Notes under the pieces: model-generated | The model's input: the letters and a program-made list of their open reading frames with translations, nothing else | Told to the model about the DNA's origin: nothing | Database searches by the model: none | Program-made: the position numbers and the translations under genes | In this document: positions 1-5,374 of the stretch, in pieces | How positions within the stretch are numbered: position 1 is the stretch's first letter | How the letters are laid out: every line of letters starts with the position of its first letter | Assembly (NCBI GenBank): GCA_013911345.1 | Contig: JACETJ010000115.1 | Coordinates: 1 to 5,374 of the forward strand | Reading direction: 5' to 3' | Source of the DNA: Congregibacter sp. | GTDB taxonomy: Bacteria; Pseudomonadota; Gammaproteobacteria; Pseudomonadales; Halieaceae | Length of the DNA stretch: 5,374 nucleotides

Positions 1-49
1 CTTTATGGGCTGATGGCGGGCAACTTGCAGTGCACGAGTGGCGTGCAGT

Positions 50-54
50 GGAGA
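50..54 (+). promoter_or_regulatory. Shine-Dalgarno site for the exported cyclase
   Basis: GGAGA lies about six bases upstream of the ATG at 60. This decides the start. The reading frame is open further upstream and has a GTG at 30, but that start has no comparable site and would put ten hydrophilic residues in front of a normal signal peptide. Confidence 0.65.
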
Positions 55-59
55 ATCGT

Positions 60-1004
60 ATGTGGACGAAATTGTCGATAGGCCTGTTTGCAGGGTGGTT
101 TGCCTCGTCGGTTGTAGCCAGTGACTGCGCACCATCGGAGTGGGGCCCAGACGACCAGATCGGTTCGGCTAACCGCATTACGCCAGCGCGCACCGTTGCC
201 GCAGCGCAGCTGGTGAAGCAGGGCGCGAGCCACCCGCTGGGCATCGTGATTGAGCCTAGTATGCCGGCTTATCCACCGCGTACGACGGCGCTTCAGGTTG
301 TTCAGCCCGATCTGCATTTCCGTTCCGAGGGGTCGCACAAATATGGTTGGCCAGTCAGCTCAAATGATGATTTGGTGCAGATGTGGCTCGGTACAGGCCC
401 GCAGATCGATGGTCTGGGCCACCTGGGCGAAGATGGTGAGTTTTACAACTGTCACCGCGGTGAGGACATCTCTCCCATCACGGGGCTTACCAAGCTGGAT
501 ATCAGCCAGATCCCTCCTTTGGTCGCACGAGGTGTATTGATTGATCTGGCGTCTTACTTCGACGTTGAGCATCTTACTGGCGGCCAGCCAGTCAGCGAGG
601 GTGACATACAGGCGGCGATGAGAGCGCAGGGCGTCAGCGTCGCTGAGGGAGATGTGGTGTTGTTTCACACGGGTTGGACGGATGCGAAGTTATCCTCAGC
701 GCCGGATGAGTGGAACTCCACTATTCCGGGGATCACGAATGACGCAGCCCGATATTTGGCGTCATTGAAGCCCGTTGCAGTGGGCGCCGACACTTGGGGC
801 CTGGGTGCGGTGCCGCCCGCGCCGGGAGATAAGATATTTTACGACCACGCCATCTTACTGAAACAGAGTGGCATCTATATTCTGGAGACCATGAACACCG
901 GCCGTCTTGCGAGAGAGGGCGTTTCTGAATTTATGTTCGTGTTGGGGCAGGCCCGCTTAAAGGGTGCTGTTCAGATGATTATTAATCCTGTGGCAATGTG
1001 GTGA
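60..1004 (+). CDS. exported cyclase family protein (kynurenine formamidase-like fold)
   Basis: A 314-residue protein of the cyclase/KynB superfamily (PF04199), metal-dependent hydrolases that include bacterial kynurenine formamidase. The substrate cannot be read from the sequence. Residues 1-20 form a signal peptide: a short MWTK n-region, a hydrophobic core, and likely cleavage after VVA, so the enzyme probably works in the periplasm. The active-site segment GTGPQIDGLGH (111-121) aligns with the canonical HxGTHxDxxxH but has Gly111 and Gln115 where the two zinc histidines normally sit. Asp117 and His121 are kept. His263 and Glu276, at the expected C-terminal positions and spacing, match the second metal-site pair. 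Other family marks are the LFHTGW strand near 201 and the VGADTWG segment near 241. Mature cysteines are only Cys23 and Cys131. It heads a co-directional series, with the VOC gene 16 bases downstream. The family is well supported. A kynurenine formamidase role is not, since no tryptophan-degradation gene is nearby. Confidence 0.9.
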   Translation: MWTKLSIGLFAGWFASSVVASDCAPSEWGPDDQIGSANRITPARTVAAAQLVKQGASHPLGIVIEPSMPAYPPRTTALQVVQPDLHFRSEGSHKYGWPVSSNDDLVQMWLGTGPQIDGLGHLGEDGEFYNCHRGEDISPITGLTKLDISQIPPLVARGVLIDLASYFDVEHLTGGQPVSEGDIQAAMRAQGVSVAEGDVVLFHTGWTDAKLSSAPDEWNSTIPGITNDAARYLASLKPVAVGADTWGLGAVPPAPGDKIFYDHAILLKQSGIYILETMNTGRLAREGVSEFMFVLGQARLKGAVQMIINPVAMW

Positions 1005-1020
1005 GTGAGGGCCGACCTGC

Positions 1021-1461
1021 TTGTCTGTGCTACCCCCATTTCACCTCGCCATACCGGTACATGACTTAGGCGCTGCGGCACAGTTTTATGAGGAAGCACT
1101 TGGCTGTGCCAGAGGGCGCAGCGCTGCTAACTGGGTAGATTTTGATTTTTTCGGGCATCAGCTTGTACTGCATGCTGTTACTGACCCGAGCTGGAAAGCA
1201 GCTGCTAACCCGGTAGACGGTGAGTCGATACCCGTACCCCACTTTGGCCTGGTTTTAAGCTGGGCTGATCATGCCCAGCTTTCTGAGCGGTTGGCCTCCG
1301 ACGGCGTGGATTTTGTTATCCAGCCGACCACGCGTTTCGAGGGCAAGGTAGGAGAGCAGCGTACGTTTTTTCTCCGGGACCCTTGTGATAATTTTCTGGA
1401 ATTCAAAGCTTTTAGAGATCCAGAAGCATTGTTTGCAACGGGCATTGATAGTGATGAGTAA
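1021..1461 (+). CDS. VOC family protein (glyoxalase/dioxygenase fold)
   Basis: A 146-residue, single-module vicinal-oxygen-chelate protein, presumably cytoplasmic. The paired beta-alpha-beta-beta-beta units run roughly over residues 7-60 and 72-132. His8 (in FHLAIPVHDL), His74 (in PVPHFG) and Glu127 (in FLEFKAFRD) stand where the family's metal ligands lie. The segments WVDFDFFGHQ (38-47), NPVDG and GEQ (111-113) match a widespread, mostly uncharacterised proteobacterial VOC group, so the reaction is unknown; a dioxygenase or isomerase/lyase role is possible. One oddity is DPCDN (120-124), where this group usually has DPSGN. The start is taken as TTG at 1021, because an in-frame stop at 1006-1008 blocks any earlier start; GTG at 1027 is an alternative. 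A GAGG at 1007-1010 is a loosely spaced ribosome site. Its 3' end overlaps the next gene by eight bases, which suggests one transcript. Confidence 0.9.
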   Translation: MSVLPPFHLAIPVHDLGAAAQFYEEALGCARGRSAANWVDFDFFGHQLVLHAVTDPSWKAAANPVDGESIPVPHFGLVLSWADHAQLSERLASDGVDFVIQPTTRFEGKVGEQRTFFLRDPCDNFLEFKAFRDPEALFATGIDSDE

Positions 1462-2062
1462 TAGTCGCCGCGGAGTACTGCTACAACAGGCAAAATCAGA
1501 GGGTCTTCGCTTCTCAAGAGCCGCGCAGTTTTTGGTGTCGGCGGTGTGCATGCTGGTGCTAATTAATGGCTGCGCAACCTCCACCCGGGTCAGCTTGTAC
1601 AAGAGCGTTGAGTCCGATGGCGCGCTCGTCAATGATGGCGCTCTCTGGATGGGTACCCGGTCCGCCGCTGTGCAGAGCGCTGAGCAATACCAGCAGCTGT
1701 TTTCAACTTTAGAAAACGCTTTTCGGCAAGCGGGTTTCGATTTGGTTGAGGACAAGAGTGAAGCGCGTTACCAGGCCTATTTTTGGTTTGGTAAGCGGAG
1801 AGAGCGGCGGGAGCAGTTCTCCAATGTCACCGATGGTATGAACATCACCACCGAATACACGTGGGCGATGACGCTGGAGATATTATCCAAGGAAGAGTGG
1901 GGGTTGGGTGAGCGATACAGTGCCGAGGTTGAAATGGCGATATGGTGTCCGTCCATTGATAGCGTGGTTGTTCACCTCGCCGATCAATTAGTCGCTGACT
2001 TTCCTGCTGCTAATTCATATGAGGACCTAGAGTTGGTCCAGATCTTCCCGAGCGACTGCTAG
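1454..2062 (+). CDS. putative lipoprotein of unknown function
   Basis: A 202-residue protein that I do not recognise. The hydrophobic stretch FLVSAVCMLVLING (26-39) ends in a lipobox-like INGC with Cys40 as the likely lipidated residue, preceded by a long, basic n-region. The mature part (about 163 residues) would be anchored to a membrane on the periplasmic side. It has an amphipathic segment around 77-93, then AGFDLVEDKSEARYQAYF (93-110), an order of helix, strand and 'depleted/aberrant' loop seen in small DUF4136-type lipoproteins; that resemblance is only an impression. A charged stretch (KRRERRE, 114-120) follows. Cys165 and Cys202 (the last residue) could pair. The start is chosen at ATG 1454, which overlaps the VOC stop and keeps the n-region shortest; GTG 1451 is next to it and the frame is open back to ATG 1385, deep inside the VOC gene. 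No strong ribosome site is visible, so translation may be coupled to the VOC gene. Confidence 0.7.
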   Translation: MSNSRRGVLLQQAKSEGLRFSRAAQFLVSAVCMLVLINGCATSTRVSLYKSVESDGALVNDGALWMGTRSAAVQSAEQYQQLFSTLENAFRQAGFDLVEDKSEARYQAYFWFGKRRERREQFSNVTDGMNITTEYTWAMTLEILSKEEWGLGERYSAEVEMAIWCPSIDSVVVHLADQLVADFPAANSYEDLELVQIFPSDC

Positions 2063-2129
2063 TTCGTGACGATTGGTACGTCGCATTGTTCAATAGCGAT
2101 ACAGGGAGTGTGTGAGTTGAGTTCTAACA

Positions 2130-2774
2130 ATGAATCTTGATGCCATCAGCAATATGCTGGAGATGCAGCACCGCATGAATACACGTGTTCACGAACACTG
2201 GATAGAACAAGGTTTCGAGTGGTACCGCGCTGTCTGGATCGAGTGCGGCGAGCTTATGGATCACGTGGGATACAAATGGTGGAAGAAACAAGTGCCGGAT
2301 ATGGAGCAGGTGCGGCTCGAGGTGGTCGATATTTGGCACTTTGGGATGTCGGCCTTGTTTGAGCCCGATGTCGGTATTGATCAGCTCGCGCAAGACATTG
2401 CCTCGGCATGGGTCGATCAGGACGCGAGTGGCGCTGATGCAGAGATTGATATTGCCCGAGTCCACTTAGCAACCGAATCACTCGCTCAAGATGCTTTGGC
2501 GTCAAAGAGCTTCTCCGTCTCACTTTTTGCCGAGCTCATGCACGCCTGCTCATTGTCACCTGAGCAGTTATATCGCCACTATGTGGGTAAGAACGTGCTC
2601 AACTTTTTCCGCCAGGATCACGGTTATCAGGATGGCACATACATCAAAGAGTGGCGGGGGCGTGAGGATAATGAGCACTTATCGGAACTGCTTGAGTCGC
2701 TGGATGCAGGCGCTGCCGAGTTCCCCGAGGCGGTATATGAGGCGCTTGCGAGTCGGTACGCCGATGCGATATGA
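2130..2774 (+). CDS. dimeric dUTP diphosphatase (dUTPase_2, all-alpha NTP pyrophosphohydrolase)
   Basis: A 214-residue protein of the dimeric dUTPase family (PF08761), related to the Campylobacter and trypanosomatid enzymes and to the MazG fold. The family hydrolyses dUTP (and often dUDP) to dUMP, keeping uracil out of DNA and feeding dTMP synthesis. The Mg-binding helices are clear: E38-C-G-E41 followed by E64-V-V-D67, the ExxE...ExxD signature. The flanking HVGYKWWKKQ (45-54) and DIWHFGMS (67-74) are typical. The C-terminal block has GKNVLNFFRQDHGYQDG (153-169) and then YIKEW and EDN at 180-181, which form the nucleotide-binding part. Length is normal. ATG 2130 is the first usable start, since an in-frame TGA lies at 2118-2120. 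Only a weak TGAG is seen upstream (2118-2121). The gene's stop overlaps the next start in ATGA. It is unrelated to the trimeric beta-fold Dut of E. coli. Confidence 0.94.
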   Translation: MNLDAISNMLEMQHRMNTRVHEHWIEQGFEWYRAVWIECGELMDHVGYKWWKKQVPDMEQVRLEVVDIWHFGMSALFEPDVGIDQLAQDIASAWVDQDASGADAEIDIARVHLATESLAQDALASKSFSVSLFAELMHACSLSPEQLYRHYVGKNVLNFFRQDHGYQDGTYIKEWRGREDNEHLSELLESLDAGAAEFPEAVYEALASRYADAI

Positions 2775-3625
2775 GCGAATTTAAAGACCACTTTTTTCAG
2801 GCGCAGGATGGCCTCACCTTATACAGCCGTGACTATGCTGGCCCCCATGAAAACGCGCCTACAGTGGTGTGCCTGCATGGCTTGACGCGCAACAGCAAAG
2901 ACTTTCAGGATCTTGCGCCTGCGCTGACTGATCAGTTTAGGGTGCTGGTGCCGGAGCAGCGCGGTCGAGGCCGATCAGATTGGGATCACGATGTGTCGCG
3001 TTACGCGCTACTGCAGTACGTCCAGGACATGCACGACCTGCTGAAAGATTTACAGATAGAGCGCCTATCGGTAGTGGGGACCTCAATGGGGGGCTTGATG
3101 ACCTTTGCACTCAATGCACTGCATCCAGGGTGGATTACCCGGGCGGTGATTAACGATATCGGGCCTGAAATTGCAGACGTAGGGTTGAATCGTATCAAGT
3201 CGTACGTGGGTGTGGCGGGCCCCTTTGCGGACTGGAAAGAGGCCACCGCCTATCTGAAGTCGGTCAGTACTGAGATCTTCCCGAAGTGGAGCGATTCGGA
3301 ATGGGCAGATTTCGCGCGGCAGTGTTATGTGGAGCGCGACGGCAAGGTGGTCATCGATTATGACCCCCGAATTGCTGAACCACTGACGACCGAGAGTAAC
3401 GATACTGAAGCCGAAACGCTCTGGTCATTATTTACTGCTATGTCATCAGTGCCCACGCTACTTGTTCGCGGTGAACTTACGGATTTGCTGACAGAGAGCT
3501 GTGTGGCGAAAATGGGTGACATTCACCCTGAAATGGCAGTGCTATCCGTGCCTCATGTCGGTCACGCCCCGATGTTGAATGAGCCAGGGGTCACCGAGGC
3601 GATACGCCATTTTTTAATTTCTTGA
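2771..3625 (+). CDS. alpha/beta hydrolase
   Basis: A 284-residue cytoplasmic alpha/beta-hydrolase-fold enzyme with no signal peptide. All core elements are present: the oxyanion-loop motif CLHGLTRN (34-41), the PEQRGRGRSD strand-loop (61-70), the nucleophile elbow GTSMGG with Ser105, an acid in GELTDLL (Asp238), and the catalytic histidine in GHAP (His265). Residues of about 130-215 form a lid or cap with NDIGPEI and YDPRIAEP, marks of a conserved proteobacterial hydrolase group of unknown substrate. A serine esterase or C-C bond hydrolase is most likely. With Ser at 105 a haloalkane dehalogenase, which uses Asp, is excluded. The ATG overlaps the dUTPase stop by four bases and has no obvious ribosome site of its own, so translation is probably coupled to the dUTPase. 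There is no evident biochemical link between the two enzymes. Confidence 0.91.
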   Translation: MSEFKDHFFQAQDGLTLYSRDYAGPHENAPTVVCLHGLTRNSKDFQDLAPALTDQFRVLVPEQRGRGRSDWDHDVSRYALLQYVQDMHDLLKDLQIERLSVVGTSMGGLMTFALNALHPGWITRAVINDIGPEIADVGLNRIKSYVGVAGPFADWKEATAYLKSVSTEIFPKWSDSEWADFARQCYVERDGKVVIDYDPRIAEPLTTESNDTEAETLWSLFTAMSSVPTLLVRGELTDLLTESCVAKMGDIHPEMAVLSVPHVGHAPMLNEPGVTEAIRHFLIS

Positions 3626-3627
3626 GT

Positions 3628-3653
3628 ACCGCGGCGTCAGCGGAGAGCGCGGT
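3628..3653. terminator. possible hairpin in the gap between convergent genes
   Basis: ACCGCG at 3628-3633 is matched by CGCGGT at 3648-3653, a perfect six-base stem with a 14-base loop. A competing short stem is CCGC 3629-3632 with GCGG 3640-3643. It lies between the stops of the hydrolase (+) and the DUF1993 gene (-), where a two-way terminator is expected. Neither side has a T tract, so intrinsic termination is doubtful. Confidence 0.3.
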
Positions 3654-3670
3654 CCCCAGATGCTAACGCT

Positions 3671-4192
3671 TCAGTGCCCCGCCTTCATATTGCCTAAATA
3701 GTCGAGCTTGCCCAGTGGCGTTCCCAGCTGTCGCAGCACGGTGTAGGTTGTGGTGGCATGAAAGTACAGATTGGGCTTCGAAAACGTCGCCAAAAAATTA
3801 TCTGTCGTGAAGGGAATTTCCATTTTTCCAAAGCGAAAGTACATGTTCTGGCCGGACAGTGGATCAATCGACTCTGGCGTCTCTTTTTGGAGCGCGGCCA
3901 GCCCCTCGTCTATCAGGCCACAGAGTCCCGCGTAGTCGATCCCCGGCTTTGAGGGCGGCGGATTGAACTCGCCCGCGCGCATTCCCTGTATTGCACCGAA
4001 GGAGTGATGCCATACAGAGATCACCTGAAAGCTGAAAGGATTCATGGTCTCGTGTAGACGATAGTCAACAATATCGCTGAGCGGCATGTCGTTTGCCTCG
4101 GCGTGCTCTCGACCCGCCTTCAAAACGTTAGACGTACTCTGGAGAATTTGCTCGTAGCACATGATGCTGGCGTCATAAAAAGAGAGTTGCAT
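3671..4192 (-). CDS. DUF1993 family protein
   Basis: A 173-residue protein matching the DUF1993 family (PF09351), whose members have about this length and no established biochemical role; a DinB-like helical bundle is possible but is inference. Family marks are the N-terminal LSFYDAS (3-9), the ETMNPFSFQV segment (48-57) followed by VWHHSFGAIQGM (59-70), and the highly characteristic C-terminal KPNLYFHATTTYTVLRQLGTP (about 139-159) leading into LGKLDYLGN. The histidines of WHH (61-62) and YFH (145) are candidates for a metal or active site. No signal peptide is seen. It is the last gene of a three-gene - strand series, 17 bases after phhB. A ribosome site, AAGGA, lies at 4202-4206, about nine bases before the ATG. 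The family is fairly certain, the function is unknown. Confidence 0.9.
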   Translation of the reverse strand: MQLSFYDASIMCYEQILQSTSNVLKAGREHAEANDMPLSDIVDYRLHETMNPFSFQVISVWHHSFGAIQGMRAGEFNPPPSKPGIDYAGLCGLIDEGLAALQKETPESIDPLSGQNMYFRFGKMEIPFTTDNFLATFSKPNLYFHATTTYTVLRQLGTPLGKLDYLGNMKAGH

Positions 4193-4201
4193 GGGGCGAT
4201 A

Positions 4202-4206
4202 TCCTT
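4202..4206 (-). promoter_or_regulatory. Shine-Dalgarno site for the DUF1993 gene
   Basis: Read on the - strand this is AAGGA, about nine bases before the ATG at 4192. It supports that start and lies inside the short phhB-DUF1993 gap. In contrast, phhB upstream has no such site. Confidence 0.55.
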
Positions 4207-4209
4207 TAT

Positions 4210-4536
4210 TCAGGTTCTAAAAATAGGCGTAGCGGGCAGGTCGGTGTGAGTAACATCGGACAGGTATTGATCAATACTCTTCACCAGGGCGAAGTCACGT
4301 TCAGTAACGCCGTCGGCGTCATGGCTTGAGAGTCTGATTTGTACCGTGTTGTAAACGTTGTACCAATTGGGGTGGTGGTCTTGCGCTTCAGCACAGTAGG
4401 CCACGTGATTCATAAACAGCCAGGCGGCTTGGAAGTCAGCAAACTGGATGTCTCTGGCCAGCCAGGGCTCTTCCAGTCGCCAGCCTGGATGTGGAATGAG
4501 TCGTTCTCGTATTTGTTCTGAGGTCAGGGCGGTCAT
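4210..4536 (-). CDS. phhB: 4a-hydroxytetrahydrobiopterin dehydratase (pterin-4a-carbinolamine dehydratase)
   Basis: A 108-residue cytoplasmic enzyme that dehydrates 4a-hydroxytetrahydropterin, the by-product of aromatic amino acid hydroxylation, so that the pterin cofactor can be recycled. The full family signature is present: Glu50 then three residues, His54-His55-Pro56, Tyr62, His72 and Asp81. The two histidines and His72 form the active site. WLFMNHVAYCAEAQDHHPNW (40-58) covers the helix-to-strand core. Length is normal for the family. The start overlaps the trmA stop in ATGA, and there is no recognisable ribosome site upstream, only an A-rich stretch, so translation probably depends on trmA. 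No phenylalanine hydroxylase (phhA) gene is in the window. Some members also moonlight as transcription cofactors (the DCoH role in animals), but nothing here shows that. Confidence 0.96.
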   Translation of the reverse strand: MTALTSEQIRERLIPHPGWRLEEPWLARDIQFADFQAAWLFMNHVAYCAEAQDHHPNWYNVYNTVQIRLSSHDADGVTERDFALVKSIDQYLSDVTHTDLPATPIFRT

Positions 4537-5374
4537 GCGATTTTTTTAGTCAGGACCACGCCCGACTCCAGATGATGTGTATAGGGAAACTGGTCAAAAA
4601 ATGCCAGATTCTGAATCTCGTGTGTCGAGGAGAGTGTAGCGAGGTTATGGCTGAGCGTCTCGGGATTGCAGCTGATATAGAGCACCCGCTTAAATGTGCT
4701 CGCCAGCTTTAGGGTGGTCTCATCGAGGCCCGCTCTGGGCGGATCCACGAGCAGGGTGTCGAACTGGTACTGCGCCAGTGGCTGCTTCAGGTCGGCGAGC
4801 CTTCGGAACACGCGTTCCTGCGCCATGGCAGCGGTCATTTCCTCTGCGGACAGGCGAGCCAGTTCAATATTGTCGGTTTGATTGGTCTCGGCATTCAAGC
4901 GCGCGGCTGCGGTGGCCGGCTTGCTGAGCTCTGTGGCCAGCACGTGACGAAATCTTTGTGAGAGCGGTAGCGTGAAATTACCGATGCCGCAATAGAGCTC
5001 CAGCAGATCAGTGTCGGTCGCGCCGCAGTGCTCGAGTAGCCAACCCATCATTCTTTGATTGATATAGCCATTGGGTTGCGTGAAGCACTGCTCAGGTTGG
5101 CGATAACGATACTCCCGGTTATCGACTTCAATCAGCTCCTCAACCCAGTCGGTATCCAGTACGAGCTTTTGCTTACGACTTCTCCCAATCATCTTGCAGG
5201 AGAGTGTCTCGGACAGCGTATGAGCGGCTGACTGCCAAATATCGCCGAGCGGGCGGTGATATATCAGGGTGATCAAAAGTTCTCCGCTGAGCGTCGACAG
5301 AAACTCCACCTGAAACAGCTTGCGGCGCAGCTCAGGGGAGGCCTGCAGGATCTCGCGTAAAGGCTGCATAGCTT
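4533..5374 (-). CDS. trmA: tRNA (uracil-5-)-methyltransferase TrmA, 5' end outside window
   Basis: The C-terminal 279 or so residues of the SAM-dependent enzyme that makes ribothymidine at U54 in the T loop of tRNAs. The frame is still open at the right edge. By comparison with the 366-residue E. coli protein, recalled from memory, roughly the first 85-90 residues are missing, so the ATG at 5369 is only an internal Met. Counting from that Met, the segment RRKLFQVEFLSTLSG (15-29) matches the central domain, FTQPN lies at 96-100, the SAM-binding motif DLLELYCGIGNF at 121-132, VDPPRAGLD at 208-216, the nucleophile Cys234 in YISCNPETL, and the general base Glu268 in FDQFPYTHHLESG. The residue after the glutamate is Ser where E. 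coli has Cys. It is the first gene of the - strand series and overlaps phhB by four bases. Confidence 0.97.
   Translation of the reverse strand, partial: AMQPLREILQASPELRRKLFQVEFLSTLSGELLITLIYHRPLGDIWQSAAHTLSETLSCKMIGRSRKQKLVLDTDWVEELIEVDNREYRYRQPEQCFTQPNGYINQRMMGWLLEHCGATDTDLLELYCGIGNFTLPLSQRFRHVLATELSKPATAAARLNAETNQTDNIELARLSAEEMTAAMAQERVFRRLADLKQPLAQYQFDTLLVDPPRAGLDETTLKLASTFKRVLYISCNPETLSHNLATLSSTHEIQNLAFFDQFPYTHHLESGVVLTKKIA

Noticed and set aside
1..59. Possible tail of an upstream gene (TGA at 11-13 in one frame, TAG at 79-81 in another).
   Set aside because: Too little sequence to recognise a protein; the frame of the cyclase itself is also open to the edge, so nothing can be assigned.
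1123..1217. Imperfect direct repeat of 17 bases in the VOC gene (1123-1139 and 1201-1217, 15 matching), both encoding AANxVD.
   Set aside because: Both copies fall in blocks that are conserved in the VOC group, so this is probably chance, not a duplication or recombination site.
1255..1755. A long open frame on the - strand (166 codons) across the VOC-lipoprotein junction.
   Set aside because: It lies opposite two better-supported genes, one with strong family signatures, and its protein has no recognisable motif.
2066..2094. Small stem (2066-2071 with 2079-2084, one G-T pair) followed by ATTGTTCAAT in the lipoprotein-dUTPase gap.
   Set aside because: The stem is short and has no proper T tract; too weak for a terminator. 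I also found no convincing -35/-10 pair in the 67-base gap, though a promoter for the dUTPase there is possible.
3758..3952. Short + strand open frame opposite the DUF1993 gene.
   Set aside because: It is a shadow of a well-matched family gene, with no ribosome site or motif.
4694..4927. Short + strand open frames opposite trmA.
   Set aside because: They lie opposite the most strongly conserved part of TrmA, including its VDPPR motif, and have no independent support.

Overview
This window looks like ordinary chromosomal DNA of a gammaproteobacterium, most likely a marine one of the Halieaceae/OM60-NOR5 or a related OMG-type lineage. That placement is inference. It rests on a TrmA close to the E. 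coli type, a PhhB, a dimeric dUTPase of the kind found in Pseudomonas-like bacteria, a moderate GC content judged by eye, and short gaps between genes. I see no mobile element, integrase, CRISPR array, tRNA, rRNA or riboswitch. Coding density is very high and no gene-free stretch exceeds about 70 bases.

The left two thirds (about 60-3625) carry five genes on the + strand in tight series: an exported cyclase/kynurenine-formamidase-fold enzyme, a VOC (glyoxalase-fold) metalloenzyme, a small putative lipoprotein of unknown function, a dimeric all-alpha dUTP diphosphatase, and an alpha/beta hydrolase. The first three are separated by 16 bases and an 8-base overlap. A 67-base gap then precedes the dUTPase, whose stop overlaps the hydrolase start in an ATGA. 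The cyclase, VOC protein and hydrolase could all act on small organic metabolites, but no shared substrate can be read from the sequence.

The right third (3671-5374) carries three genes on the - strand, read from the right edge: trmA (tRNA m5U54 methyltransferase, 5' part outside the window), phhB (pterin-4a-carbinolamine dehydratase, ATGA overlap with trmA) and a DUF1993-family protein 17 bases further on. The two groups converge on a 45-base gap holding a small GC-rich inverted repeat without a T tract.

No previously undescribed system stands out. The points most worth a second look are the non-canonical metal site of the exported cyclase, the uncharacterised lipoprotein, and the trmA-phhB junction. 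At that junction a run of seven A sits just before the overlapping start, and a -1 slip would fuse the two proteins.
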